Positions 30,073-41,874 of a stretch of 64,000 bases of DNA are shown piece after piece. The stretch covers positions 81,040 through 145,039 of the forward strand of contig MNCI01004863.1 in assembly GCA_015680685.1 (NCBI GenBank), read 5' to 3'. How positions within the stretch are numbered: position 1 is the stretch's first letter; each line of letters begins with the position of its first letter. Made by a program: the position numbers and the translations under genes. The DNA comes from Gnetum montanum (taxonomy: Eukaryota; Streptophyta; Gnetopsida; Gnetales; Gnetaceae). The notes under the pieces were generated by a model. The model was not told the origin of the DNA. It made no database searches and saw nothing but the letters and a program-made list of their open reading frames with translations.

Positions 30073-31292
30073 TGAAACAGCACAAAATTATAAGCTCTGT
30101 ACTTCCCCAACAAAAACCCGGTCCCTAGGTCCCACAGACAACCATGGCTACAGTTGGCATCACACATTGCAACTTTGGAGGTCAAAAAGCTTCATTTTCA
30201 CTGAGTATGCGGCGCCAGCGTATACGCCTGGCGTCTACGCTCAAGTACATCCCCAGCGTAGATGCTCGAACCCACAGTGTATATGCCCACTAGTGTAGAC
30301 GCTCGAATTCCTAGTGTAAACACCTAGCATATACGCCCAGCGTATACGCCCAGCGTAGACATCCAACTCGCATGCCCGGTGTACGCACTTCACCTGTACG
30401 CTCGGTGGGTACGAAAAATGTTTACGCCTGGCATGGAATCTCCAAAGGCAGGATGAAGACAATACCAAAGAGTAAAGATTGAAGCAAGTGGACATCCTTC
30501 AGCGTATACGCCCAGCATTCACCAGCGTATACGCCTAGCACAGCATCTTCACCAAGTTCACATGCCCAACACACCCAGCGTATATGCCGACCTAATGCAG
30601 CGTATATGCCTAGCAGATGTAACATTTTATACATTTGTAAAGTGTGTGCACCCGGTCAATGCGCCACGTGTCTCCTAACCTGAGTCTAGCGTAACAACCT
30701 ATATATAAACCCCGATTTCCCACTTCACCCAGGTCGGTTGGCAAAATCCCAGAGCAGACCAGAGAACATTTATGCTGTGCACAAGAGCTAAAACCCTCTT
30801 AAGCTAGAGAGCCTTATACACCGTACACAGTCTCTACGCTCCGCCTACCTTGCGAACTAGCTGAGTCATTCTTGCATACACCAGGGCTTTTCATCCGCCT
30901 TGTGTTCCCTCACAACTGTGTTAGACCGGTGCACTATACTTTGACTCTATAATACCATTGTTACATTTTCTGCATAATATTATTTACAGTTTACAGTTTT
31001 ACATCAACTTGGCCCATGCATTCTGTTTACACCCGTTTATGCTTAGGCTCCGTTTGCATCTGTTTTATGCTGTTTACACCCGTTTACGCCGTTTACGCAT
31101 AACCCAGCATATAGCACCTTTGCATACGTGCGGGTAAATCCTTGTCTGATCCGTGTGTGAACCACCCAAGGTACTCTGCCTTCATGCATTCTAGCTCACC
31201 CTCAGGCAAAGGCAGGCTCTTCTGTTCTCATCCTACGATCCCACGGTCTCTGTTTTCCTTCCAGCTGGAGACCGACGATTTCAGGCGGTACA
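30073..31292 (+). repeat. 3' LTR of element B (1220 bp)
   Basis: It begins TGAAACAGCAC, ends GGCGGTACA and is followed by GTATA. Its palindrome array lies at 30210-30615 and its TATA box at 30700-30708. Differences from the 5' LTR are mainly CG to TG or CA, as expected for decay of methylated cytosine. Confidence 0.96.
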
Positions 31293-31297
31293 GTATA
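31293..31297. repeat. Target-site duplication of element B, right copy (GTATA)
   Basis: These five bases match 13621-13625. The A reverse-transcriptase frame resumes immediately after. Confidence 0.97.
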
Positions 31298-31600
31298 GCT
31301 TGGTGATTTCATCCTGTACAGCTAGTGCGATCTCTGGTTTAACCTTATGAGCCTTCTTCTTGACTGCTTTTATGCGTGGGTCTAAGATAATGTTGTGTTG
31401 TATCAGCCTCGAATCTAAACCCCACATGTTGTTGTATGACCATGCAAAGAACTCAATGTTGTCTTGCAGAATCTTGGCTACATCTTTGTGTGTCTGCGAA
31501 TCTAGGAAGGAACTAAGTTTTAATGTTCTTACTTCCTCCTTGGATGTGGTCATAGGCATCTCGATGAGAGGATCCTCAGTTACATCTCTAGCCTCTATAT
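31298..31600 (-). pseudogene. pol: Element A reverse transcriptase, N-terminal piece
   Basis: The minus strand reads EVRTLKLSSFLDSQTHKDVA, LDSRLIQHNIILDPRIKAVK and EIALAVQDEITKLY, which correspond to B at 25505-25745. The last codons are interrupted by B, and the next residues (QAGFIHVV) are at 13620 downward. The segment is open over 80 codons, among the better preserved parts of A. Confidence 0.93.
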
Positions 31601-31899
31601 CTAGGGTTCAGACTAGGTGCTCAGCCCAATCTAGTAATGTTTCTAAGGATGCCACGATGCTAACTACGGGTGATTCCCAGTCTATTAGTTCTAGGTTCAG
31701 TTGTCTTATGAGCTTGCCATGTGTACCTACTAAAGCTAGAGGCGAAGAGAGATCACGATGGATTTACATTTTTTCTCAACCTGCCAAAATAAGATGAAAG
31801 TCTGGTTAAGAGGTACCAGTTCATAGTAATCGTGTGTAGAGAAAATATGCAAAGTAGTAATAAGATATAATCAATAAAATATGATATAAAAATTAAAAT
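31601..31899 (-). pseudogene. Element A link region before reverse transcriptase
   Basis: This corresponds to 25145-25500 of B. The minus strand gives LVGTHGKLIRQLNLELIDWE, which matches the B stretch around LTVSLTMDG only weakly. It is broken by stops. An open plus-strand frame at 31360-31797 is a shadow. Confidence 0.5.
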
Positions 31900-32290
31900 T
31901 TGCCAGTTTAAGGTCATGGCGGACCACTAAGACGCAAAGATGCAAAATTGCTGAAAAATGCAAAACTACCAATGTGTAAATGTAAGGCTACTAGTTTAGC
32001 GTCATTGCGAACTACCTAGACATAAAACACAAAACCACTAGTATTACAAAATGGAAAGTTGCTGGTGTAAGAAATGCAAAACTGTCAATGTGAAAATGCG
32101 AAACCACTAGTTTAGTATCATTGTGGACTGTGAACACATAGAAGATGAAGATTGCTAGTTTAAAGTCCTTTCAGACAACTAACTAGAGTGAAACTATATG
32201 CTAAGAGTGCTAGTTTAAGGTCTTTTTAGACTGCTAAAGTTGAAACTACGTTGGGGTTGCTAGTTTAAGGTCTTTTGAACCACTAACTGA
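31900..32290 (-). repeat. Repeat block II of element A (between RT and antisense gene)
   Basis: About nine units contain CTAGTTTAAGGTC or GCTAGTTTAGCGTCATTG on the plus strand, which is TTAAACTAGC on the element strand. The spacing is irregular. Confidence 0.82.
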
Positions 32291-32482
32291 AAATATATGT
32301 TTTTTGTTTTTTTGAGAAAGCAAACAACTAGCTTGAAGCATGCCAAGATTTTTCGCCCAAATCCACCTATTTTAATGCCAACAATGCTACGATGTCATGG
32401 TGGGCATGCTACACTACATGGAATATTCTGCATTAAATAGAGAGAGAGAGAATGGCAAGTTTCCCCTTTTTACCATTGCAGA

Positions 32483-32490
32483 TATAAATA
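32483..32490 (+). promoter_or_regulatory. TATA box of the antisense gene in element A
   Basis: GATATAAATAGGG lies about 150 bases before the ATG at 32643, matching the TATA box of the B copy in position and orientation. Confidence 0.6.
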
Positions 32491-32642
32491 GGGATTAACC
32501 CTTGGTAAGCTCGTTATTTTCACCGTAACACCATAGAGCCCACATTCGAAGACAGAGCAATTTCGGAGCATAGAGCAATTATGCCAGCAGAATGTAAGGT
32601 CGTTTCAACATGGTAATGAGAAAGAATTAATAAAGCAAGATG

Positions 32643-35600
32643 ATGGCTCCCAAGAAAGGACTCACACACTTGGCGTTCACTAAGGTCGATGAGTTGAAGG
32701 AAACCCTAGGTCACATGACACAAGCACGCATCATGGTGTGAGAAGAGACATCATTGACCCAGTAGGTTGCTATGCTTCTTCTATTTCTTCATGCTTCTGT
32801 TATCATTTTTGTTTTTCTTGCTTTCATTTCTACGATTTAGTTTTAGCTGTCTATGTTTTTTGTCATCGAGTTGTTATTTTTTTTAGCCTTTACACCATTG
32901 TTGTTGCCATTTTGGCAGTGGCAGATGTATAGATGCTACACTAAAGTTCGATGCAAGGTTTCCTAGACCATCGTTGCTGTAGTTGTCATTACTGCAGAGA
33001 CTTGGATGATTTAGGCTACTTGACTTTCAAGTGGTTTAGCACAGGACCCTCAGGAGGGTTTGGCCATGCGTGATGTGACAGTGTGACACGTGTTCCGTCA
33101 ACGTATAGTGTTAATCACTTTTGCTAGGGCTAATTGCTCTATTGCTATGCTAGGCTATCTTCGCTACACTATTGCCTTGATGTTTTTGCTATGCTATGTG
33201 CAGGAATAGGATTATGCTATGCTATTTGCTAAAATGCTAGTTCTTGTTATGCTATGTGTGTATTGCACTTGGACATGATGCTAACATTTGTTGTTGTGTT
33301 GTGCAGGATAGCGCTAAGGTTAGTTCTACTTGTCCTAAACATTGTAGCGGTCCTATGCTGCGTGAACAGATCAGTGGCCCATGTTCCTCCTTCCCATACA
33401 TGTGTGGGAGATCAGACGGTCTGGTTCAGGGAAGGAGCAGAGGAGTTCCTACAATTCCTCCTCCAACGCTTTAGTGTGATCATTTGGTCACACCTAGCAG
33501 AGGAAGTAGCGGCCACCATAACTAAAACCTTGTTGCCTGGGGCAAATCGGGCTATTCTAAGGTATTTCACGGATGGGGCAATTAGTAGCAGCAAGGAGAA
33601 GGATCTAGTTAGTGCCTATAAAATTTGAGGTGTTTGTCCTGGATTTGGGATATGCCTGAGTACAGCTGCTACCATCTTTACAACATGTTTTTTATTGCAC
33701 ATTATATGGGAACGTGCTTCCAGAACCCACCAAGAACCATCTACAGTGCTGGCGGGTGAGTTTTGTAGCCATGTTCTACTGCATTATGTGACATTTGCTA
33801 TGCTGGCCAAATGTTAATGGTATGTTTTTGCTACCAGGTTTTACATCAACGAGGAAGGACTTCACAGTGATACAAATGTGTTGACCATAGCATGAATGAC
33901 CCTGCAGGAGTTTTCTTCTACTGAGAATATGCGTGCAGGTATGATAGGTCAATGCGAGGATGAGGGCCACACCTATCCAACCTAATATCCCAATCTCGAC
34001 AATAGATGCAAGGTGTTCAGTTGTTTGGATAAGGGATGGGCACCCTTCAAACTGATCGCCATTGACGATGTTCTAGTTAGTCTTCTGCCATTCCATTTAT
34101 CGTATAAACCTGGTAAGCTAAGCAGTAGGTACAATGTGCTCGAGTGTCTTTGCCATTTTTTGTATTTTTTGTGTTTTTAGTGTTTTTATGCTAACTTCTT
34201 CTATGCAAACTGCTATAGGGATGAAAAAGCCGCAAGAGGTGATGGTGATAACCACTAGGAACCAGGAAGCAAACATCTACTTCAAGTACAAAGAAGTAGA
34301 TGAGAGTCAGCGTTGGATATGCAGTGTGGCCTTGAAATCCTTACTCAAGCATATCTAGAATGATGGGCTTATGGATTTGTTCCTGGCCCCGAATCCAAGC
34401 ATCCCTGCCTCTGAGATGCTCTCCCTAGCTAACTCCTTTGCTGACAGGGTTGACTACTTCCCCACACATGTACACGATGTGCAGGTGATCATTGAAATCA
34501 ATGACCAACTATTTGCGGACCTTTTCAGCATCCCTACTGATGGTATCCTCAAAGGGTCAAAGAACAAGAGAGAGTTGAACCTTTAAAAGAAGGACATCAA
34601 GGAGTGGATAGTTGTTGTCAAAGAGTGAAAGGGGATCCCTATGGAGAAGGTTAGGGCAGGGCTTGCTAAGGAGGTTTATCTTGTCTTTCGTGCTTGTGCA
34701 TTCCTTTAGCTACTTTCCCAAGGGATGATCCTTGGGATTGAGCAAACCTAGGTAATGCGTGAGGTCATGGAAGAGGGGGCTTGCTACAACTGGGCCAGGT
34801 TTCTGTGTAAAGGCTTGCAAACTAAAATCGTGGGGCTCCATAAGAAGTAGGACTCTCATTTCAATGTGCATTACATCTTTTACATAGACTTTTTGTGGCA
34901 TTTCATGGAGTTTTTGGTAGTCCATGAGAATGGGGCCTGGGTAATGTAGAATCACAATCAGATCTCCAAATCGTGGATCTACCAAATCCTCTAGACCACC
35001 CAAGCCCAAGATCTCCCAGAAGCTATTGGGGAGTCATTTTCTATGACGACCAAGGATCGGGTGGCTCGCAACTTTTGTGGCCAAGACAGCATAGGATAGG
35101 CACCCCCTACTGCAGTCACTAGCATATCATAGGGGAAATGTCTCACTGCCAAAATAGTGGTCAGCAAGTTGTACCTAAAGAGGTCCCCTTCAGCTGAAGA
35201 AACCCTCCGCACAGAAGAAGAAGAGGGGCGAACACTATGGTTCAAGTTACGCAGGATGCAACCCCCCATTGGTAAACACTTTCGCCTATGTCTACTTTCT
35301 CGCCTACTTTGTTAATGCTTACCATGCTATGCTACGCTAGACAGCGTAGCGTAGCACCTACTTTAAACTAACCTACTTTGAGCTAATGTAAACATGTTTT
35401 TCGCTACCAGAGGAAGAAGGTGACAACGAGGTGTCAACCCCTAAGATGGGGATGACAACTAAAGATGTGGAGGCCCCAATCTCAAAGGAAAGGGCCTTGG
35501 TCAAGGAGGAAAGAGCTCCTCTCACTAAGGAAGGGGCTCTTGTTGTTAGGGAAAATCCTCCTGCTAATGAGGACATTTTTGGAGACAAAGAGGAGCCTCC

Positions 35601-37090
35601 TATGGATGAAGAGGATGTTGGTGCCTCAAAAGAAAAGGCTCCAGAAAATGAAGAAGAGGCCTGCATTGACTTGGAAGGAACTTCTGCTAAGGGTGCTGCC
35701 ATTTCTTTAAGTCAGAAGGGAGGGGAACTGCAATTAGACACTGGTGAGTTTGACAATATATTCACCTTATCATAGTCCATTTTGGTCATTGCTGAAATTT
35801 TTAGTTGTATTATAGATGCCATATTAATGTTGCAAGAACCCATCTAATTCATGTGAAACCATGGGCCGAGACCCCAAAAAAATTTATGTTTATGCAGGGG
35901 GGTCGTCGACAACATGATCGGCCGCCTCAGACAAGTTAACCCTAAAGTGGGTAAGTAGTTATGCTAGGCACTTTCATGTTGCTATGCTAGATGCCTTGAG
36001 TTTGCTAACTTTGCTACGTTAATGTGACTTATATGCTCCTTGGTGGTGATAGCCTCTTGACACAAATGAAACCCGACACGACCTTTGAAAGTTGATGTTG
36101 TGCCTACATTTCCACCTGAAGTAGCCGAGGTGCCTCATCGTGCATACGAAGAGGCGATCAAATGTGCTTTGCACTCGGCACACTCCTTGTGGGAGTGTAG
36201 GTGCATCAACGAGGACCTATGGAAATGGGTCCAAAAGGTTGAAAAGGAGAAGGCTGACCTGAGCACTGAGGTGGAAGACCTCAAATCGAGGAACAAATTC
36301 CTCATAGCCCATGATACTAATGAAGACAATTGGCACACAACTATGGTAGATTATGTCAAATATTGGACAGTCATGTGATAGAACAATGAAGCCACTTGAG
36401 AAATAATAGGACAATGAATGCAAATGGACTTGTTGGCCCAGAAGAGTCAAGACTGAAACGATTACAGTGCCAGGGTTTATAAATGGGGGTAATCCCAGAA
36501 GAACCATAAGCACATGTATAAACTAAAATGTGCCACCTATCGCAAACTATACAGGGATGCTTCTATAGAGGCGTTTACCTATAAAGCATTTGTAACTTCC
36601 ATTGGCACTTCTGAGGCCTATGACAAGTTCAAGAAGCAGGTAAAGGTCACGGAATCTCCTGAACAGGAAGTGGACCTTCTCACAGGTGAGACCGCTACTG
36701 CCTCCTTTTCTCTAGGACCACCAAGATGGATGGCCATCGAAAAGAAGAAAGCTGCAGCAGATGCTGAACCAAGTAATAGGCATTGGGAAAATATCATGGA
36801 AGAGAAGGTCTAGCACTGCCTCGAGCTCGATTTAGCTCAGATACCTTTTGAGACAGATGCACAACCATCTTAGGTCAGTCACTTTCTACTGTGTTAATGC
36901 TTATTTTCTGTTGTAGCTTGCGTATATTTCCCTAGCTGACTACTTCATTTTTAAAATGCAGGTTCCAGATGAGGGCGTAGGGCCCACAGAGGGCAAGAAT
37001 GAAGGAGCGATAGAGGACAATGTAGAGGAAGGTGATGCAGAAGAGGATGATGTAGGAGCGAATGATGATGAAGAAGATGACGTGGGTTAA
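32643..37090 (+). pseudogene. Antisense captured gene in element A (same gene as in B)
   Basis: Plus strand here is antisense to A. Exons matching B can be traced: 1 from ATG 32643 (APKKGLTHLAFTKVDELKE); 2, 33307-33755; 3, 33838-34112; 4, 34219-35271; 5, 35410-35743; 6, about 35898-35950; 7, about 36057-36873; 8, 36962-37090. Exon 2 has LRLVLLVLNIVAVL, REGAEEFLQFLLQRFSVIIW and FQNPP, the FCP1-like pieces. Exon 4 has YNWARFLCKGLQTKIV. Exon 5 is glutamate/lysine-rich (PANEDIFGDKEEPPMDEEDV), exon 7 coiled-coil-like (VEKEKADLSTEVEDLKSRNK), and exon 8 acidic (EEGDAEEDDVGANDDEEDDV) up to TAA at 37088-37090. Exon sizes are close to those of B (449/450, 275/263, 1053/1041). Stops and small frameshifts abound. 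Confidence 0.8.
33120..33260. repeat. LTR-A-type GCTATGCTA repeats in intron 1 of the A antisense gene
   Basis: GCTATGCTA-type strings occur here five or six times. A palindromic GCTACGCTAGACAGCGTAGC lies in intron 4 at 35331-35350. Both match the palindromes of the A LTRs, not those of B. Confidence 0.75.
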
Positions 37091-37278
37091 GACAAACCAT
37101 GACAGCATAGGATTTTTTTTTGAAATTTTTGGGTTTTTGTAGAATTTTTGCAAACATTGTTTAAAATACATAAGCTTTGAATGAAAAGGAAGAATTTCAA
37201 AAAATAAGTTGGTTCTACACTAACTTATGCATTGTTTACATGCTGAATTTTATGTTAAAATTTTGTTCTTTTGTTTTA

Positions 37279-37615
37279 GTTTTAGGCCATTTCGGGACCC
37301 TGCTAGTTTTAGGCCATTTCGCACTGTTGCTAGTTTTAGGCCATTTCGGGCCCTTGCTAGTTTTAGGCCATTTCGGGTTATTGCTAGTTTTAGGCCATTT
37401 TGAGCCATTGTGTTGCATAGTTTTAGGTCATTTCAGGTCGTTGCTAGTTTTAGGTCATTTTGAGCCCCTGCTAGTTTTAGGCCATTTTGGGCCATCACTA
37501 GTTTTAGGCCATTTCAGGCCCTTGCTAGGTTTAGGCCATTTTAGGTCATTGCTAGTTTTAGGCCATTTTGAGCCATTACGTAGCATAGTTTTAGGCCATT
37601 TCAGGCCATGGTTAT
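37279..37615 (-). repeat. Repeat block I of element A (after protease)
   Basis: Eleven or so units of about 30 bases read TAGTTTTAGGCCATTTCGGG on the plus strand, which is CCCGAAATGGCCTAAAACTA on the element strand, near-identical to B block I (GAAATGGCCTTAAACTAGC). This creates a spurious frame of repeated LVLGHFGPL. Confidence 0.92.
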
Positions 37616-37649
37616 GTAAACAAATGATGCGATAACAAGAAAGGTGATA

Positions 37650-38640
37650 CTTAGTGTAGATGGATGGATGCAAAACAAAAGGCAATACATATGCAAAGGA
37701 TGGCAACTAGGTAGGAAGCAGTGGGGTTGTTACGCTATGCGTAGTTGCTTCTTGACCCATCGTGGGTTGAGTGGGACATTAGGCAGAGGTGTTTTTCCAG
37801 GGCCTTCGTCTATATCATTGTCCCCTTCTTGGAAGGGCAACTCAGCCCACACGTTTTCATTTTGGAAACCAACTTGCTGAGCCAATTCTTTTGCTAGATG
37901 GTTATTTTGTGTAGTAATAGGTGCTTCATTCTCAAAGGTTATGACCTCTAAGCCTTGTTCCATGTCTACGTTATTGATAGCTTGTGTCGCTACCTCGTCA
38001 TCATGGATCACCACCTCCCTACCTACGTAGGGTAGATGGATCTCCTAGTGTATGGGTAAGGAGACAGCCCTAAGCTGCACTAACCATGACCTTCCCAAGA
38101 TCAGGTTAACCCTGGGCATCTCTTCAATCATAATGAACGTTGCGTTCATGAGGAACTGGTCCCCTACTACGAAGTTGATATGGACCGTGCCCTTCACCAT
38201 AACCCATGCCCCTTAAATGATTTTAGGCATGACATTGTTGTGGGCTCGATCTAGTCAACCAAGCCCAACTTGTCCACAATAGGGAAGGGGATGACATTCA
38301 TGGCAGCCCCATCATCTACTTGTACCTTTCAGATCCTTTGTTGGCCAACCTAAATTGTGATGAATACAGGCACTAAAGTCCCCTAACCCCTTTTGGGATC
38401 TTCCCTAATGGAACCATCATAGAAAGCTAGATGGGATGGCTTTGACTCTGCAGGCGCAGAGGGAAGCATGATCGAGTGGATCACTTCCTCTTCTGCTGGC
38501 ATGTCCTCATTGACCAGAATCACTGTCAACATGCAAATCAAAGCCTCATGGTGCAGGGCAAATATCATGATTAGTTCGTACAAGCTCAATGTAGTGTTCT
38601 TTTGTTTTAGAGCTTGCTTGACCTGAGTGAGAGCATCCAA
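37650..38640 (-). pseudogene. pro: Element A protease region
   Basis: On the minus strand, DALTQVKQALKQKNTTLSLY (38640-38580) matches B at 18650-18710. Broken protease motifs follow around 38290-38080 (MGAAMNVIPF, PRVNLILGRSWL-like readings), and an acidic tail (EGDNDIDEGPGKTPLPNVPL, 37830-37760) precedes the repeat block. Several stops occur. Confidence 0.8.
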
Positions 38641-39400
38641 GATGTCCTATCCACTCCCCTATTTACTGCTGTTCTCCTCTTCTATTTGTCCCAGAAAAGA
38701 GATTTCCCAAGGAGGGGCAGTTTTGGGTCTGGGTTCAGACCCTTTTTGGTAGGGTGGTGCAGACTGTGTTGTCGTAGCAATGTTCCTCTTTGGTGATGAG
38801 CGTGCAGACACAAGGGGTGAAGACATATCCTTGGACATACCTGGGGCTGTACTTCCCCTCGATGTCTCACCTGTGAAATGCACTTCTTGTTTTTTAGGTC
38901 AATAAGGTTGTGTAGCTACCTTACATGGGACATGGGCTATTGAAGGAGTTGGCCCCCTGATGACAAATGGAGCTAATAGTGTTAACAGGCAGGGTGGCAT
39001 GGTTTCGCTAACAAGTGACGTGGAGGCGGATGCCCGGGGAGGGGCTCTAAGGACAAACGGTTGCTGCAGGCTTTAATCAGCTGCTAGTGATGCTGGTGTG
39101 CTATGTTGAGGCAAGCAGACCACAAACGGTTGCTAGGGAAATCTAGGATTACTCTCAATGTCGATGGTGTTGATGACATAATCGAAATTGTTAGCATTGA
39201 GGGGATCAGTGTAGATCTGTAGAGATTGATTCTCAGGACGTACTTAGTTACTTTCGTCTGACACCAATTTTCCTTAATCAATCATCCTTTGGATGTCATC
39301 CTTCAATGCCAAACAATAATTTGTGTTGTGACCACACTGTTGGTGGTAGTCACAAAACTGATCCAACCTGAAACCCTTGGGAACCAGGGGCTCATTGGAT
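38641..39400 (-). pseudogene. gag: Element A Gag-protease linker and zinc knuckle
   Basis: The minus strand reads FCDYHQQCGHNTNYC (39350-39305), the zinc knuckle that matches FCDYHQPNGHGTDYC in B. It is followed by three PF(V)-type heptads, QPFVVCLP, QPFVLRAP and APFVIRGP (39135-38950), the same repeat as in B. Stops follow each section. Confidence 0.78.
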
Positions 39401-41461
39401 AAGGCTAAGAAGGGGTTCTTGAGGAATTCACAGTACTACTAGTGCTTCTTGGCTCCCTCTTCTGACATCTGCTTATGTTGGATGTACCCCATCACCAGTA
39501 GCTACTTCAGAAGATCTGAAGGCTTGACAGGTAGCAGGGTATACTTTGAGCAGTCTTTACACTCAAAGTTCAGTTTGGGTTATGTAGATGTCTTAGGTGC
39601 AGATGTAGAAGGTTGTGGTCGATTTCTTGTTGTTTTTGTTAACGTTGTTGCTAGGTTTGGGTTTGGCCTCATTTGCCATAGCAGCCACTATGGCTATTGT
39701 AGCCTTATCCTTGTCCTTCTTTGTGAAGGTGTTCTTATAAGCAACATAGGCCAGGTCTTTACTCATCTTGGCTGCATCTTGTATGCTCTTAGTTTGAGCG
39801 AAGGATTGACTAAGAGTGCGAGGGACAAGGTAGTACAGTTTAGACTTGATGAAGTCATTTACTGCACCCTTAAAGACTACCAGCAAGTGGGCCTCCATGA
39901 TGGACTTGCGAAGTTCATTAAGGATTGCACTCCAATGTTGGATAAACTTCTGGACCGGTTCAAGGGGATCCTACTTCACGCTCATCAGCTAATCCAGCAT
40001 AATTTTTGGCTTTAAGTTATACTTCAAGTGCATCATGAACTGGGTTAGAAGCTCCTCTAGGGTTGATATGGAGGAGCGTGGTAGGGCACGGTACCAGTCC
40101 AAGGCCTTTCCAATTAGAGACATGGCAAAGATGTGAATAATTGTGTGTAGCCATTATTGCAGCAATAGGAATTCAAACCTAAATGTAACAAGATGCACAT
40201 TGGGGTTCCTCTCCCCATTGTATTTTGTGAAGTCAGGGAGGAACATCCTGATGGGTCATCTTGGTAAAAGTCCATGACCTATACCATGTCAGACCTGATA
40301 GTCCTGAGATGTTTTATTTTCTCAGTAAGGGTCTGGATAAGCTAGAACACTTGATCTAGACTAGACGACGATGCGGTCGATTAGGGAACTACCGAGACAA
40401 CTCCCATCTATTGAGTGGCTGAGGCAGCAGCGTGACCCATCAGTGGTACCATTGGGATGGCCCCTGTAAATGGTGCTGCTTACACTGTCCACCACCCGGT
40501 AGGTGGAGTTGTTGGGGTAGCAACCATGGGTTGAGCTGCAAGATAGACTACTTGGATCGCTAGCGGAACAGACCATAGTCCTGCATTGGGTTGTAACATT
40601 TTCAGGATTTGGTAGGTCTACTGGTAAATGTGGTGAGACATCTACGATGGTAGTGTAGCAGTGGGAGCAATGAATGGGGTCCACCATGTGGATAGGTCTG
40701 GACCCGTTGCTGATGGTGGGATAGGTGTAAATGTAGGAATGGAAGTAGAAGCTACGTACGACTGTGAAGTAGGTACAGTATGGACATGTGGCAGGGTATG
40801 CATGATTGGCATGTGATGCGCTACATGAATGGACAGATGAATGGTTTGCGGAGGAATAGTGGCTAAAAAGGAAACAGGAAATAGGGGCATTGATACATCA
40901 AGGAGATGACATGGCTACCCATTGGAGATGTAATTACGGGTTGCGAAGGCATAGGTGTGATCATGAAGGGAGTAGTAACAAACAACAGGCTGGTCCAGAA
41001 AGACTGGGTAGAAGGGACGGTAATGGGTTTGGTTTAACCTCCCTCGTCAGATTGAGAATTGAGCTCATCCTATCTATCTTGAAAGGCCTCGTCATGATTA
41101 GATGTTGTGTCATGTTGTTTCCTAAGTCTATCCAACTGGATCAGCTAGTCTAGAAGCCAATGATTTTTCTATGTCAAAGGAATGGAAGTGCAGAGTGGAA
41201 AAAAATTCCTTGCCATTACAGTAAGTGAACTCAAAGCTATGTTTTTCTTCGAGTTCTTGCACATCCAAGGGTAGGTTCACATACACCTTTACACAGAGAA
41301 AGTTATAGTGCTCATGCTACTGGGCCAAGCCCTAAGGTCCCCGATTTTGGATCCTGGGGGATCGACATGGTTCCAACACTAGGCTGAGTGGTTGTTCGGC
41401 ACTTGTGATGCCTTGAATCATTAGTGCTAAAGGTGTTAGCAATGGTGCTTGGGGAAGTCAT
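39401..41461 (-). pseudogene. gag: Element A gag
   Basis: The ATG is at about 41461 (TSPSTIANTFSTNDSRHHK), and the shared N-terminal module follows (HEHYNFLCVKVYVNLPLDVQ, near 41308-41250). A proline/threonine-rich middle is at 40890-40400 and the capsid core at about 40330-39600, including KGAVNDFIKSKLYYLVPR (39870-39815) and KKDKDKATIAIVA (39730-39690). It is broken in many places. Confidence 0.82.
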
Positions 41462-41849
41462 TGTTACATAGCTAAACGGTTTTGCAAAAGAGGAAAAACA
41501 AGAAAATGGGAAAGCAATCAAAAGGCTTTATGTCTTACTAGATTCTAAAGGAATAGTTAAAGTGACCAATCTATACCACACAATGCATAAACAACCATAA
41601 AAGGGTATCATATTTATGCTAGTGCATGATAGGATACAAAATGCGTGCAAGACTACTGTAAAACAAGCAAGTCGATTGGCTATCGGAGGCTTTGTGTCCT
41701 GCAGGGTTCTAGAAGAATCATCAAAGCAACCGATTTGCACCACATGATGTGTAAACAACCACAAATGGGTGTCAAGTTTATGCTAATATGTATCATGGTG
41801 CAGAATGCTTATAGGACTATCATAAAACACGAAAAAAAGGGCACCAAAA

Positions 41850-41868
41850 GGCCCTCCTTCTAGTGCTA
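41850..41868 (-). other. Primer-binding site of element A (decayed tRNA-Asn type)
   Basis: The minus strand reads TAGCACTAGAAGGAGGGCC, two changes (both G-to-A) from the site in B and C, six bases after the LTR end. Confidence 0.88.
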
Positions 41869-41874
41869 GAAAAC

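Larger units (their letters stand above)
13626..31292 (+). mobile_element. Element B: 17.7 kb Tat-like Ty3/gypsy retrotransposon with antisense gene
   Basis: The order is 5' LTR (13626-14848), primer site, repeat-rich leader, gag, zinc knuckle and proline-rich linker, protease, repeat block, antisense eight-exon gene, repeat block, reverse transcriptase, two RNase H domains, integrase, repeat block, tail, polypurine tract and 3' LTR (30073-31292). It is flanked by GTATA on both sides and lies in the reverse transcriptase of A. Stops in gag, RT, RNase H and integrase show it is no longer active. By eye the LTRs differ by several percent, mostly C/T and G/A changes. Confidence 0.96.

Noticed and set aside
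31360-31797. Plus-strand frame of 145 codons
   Set aside because: Opposite strand of conserved reverse-transcriptase sequence of element A.
37177-37635. Open frame of repeated LVLGHFGPL units, like a leucine-rich repeat protein
   Set aside because: It is the translation of a 30-base tandem repeat (block I of element A); the same repeat occurs in other frames and on the other strand elsewhere.
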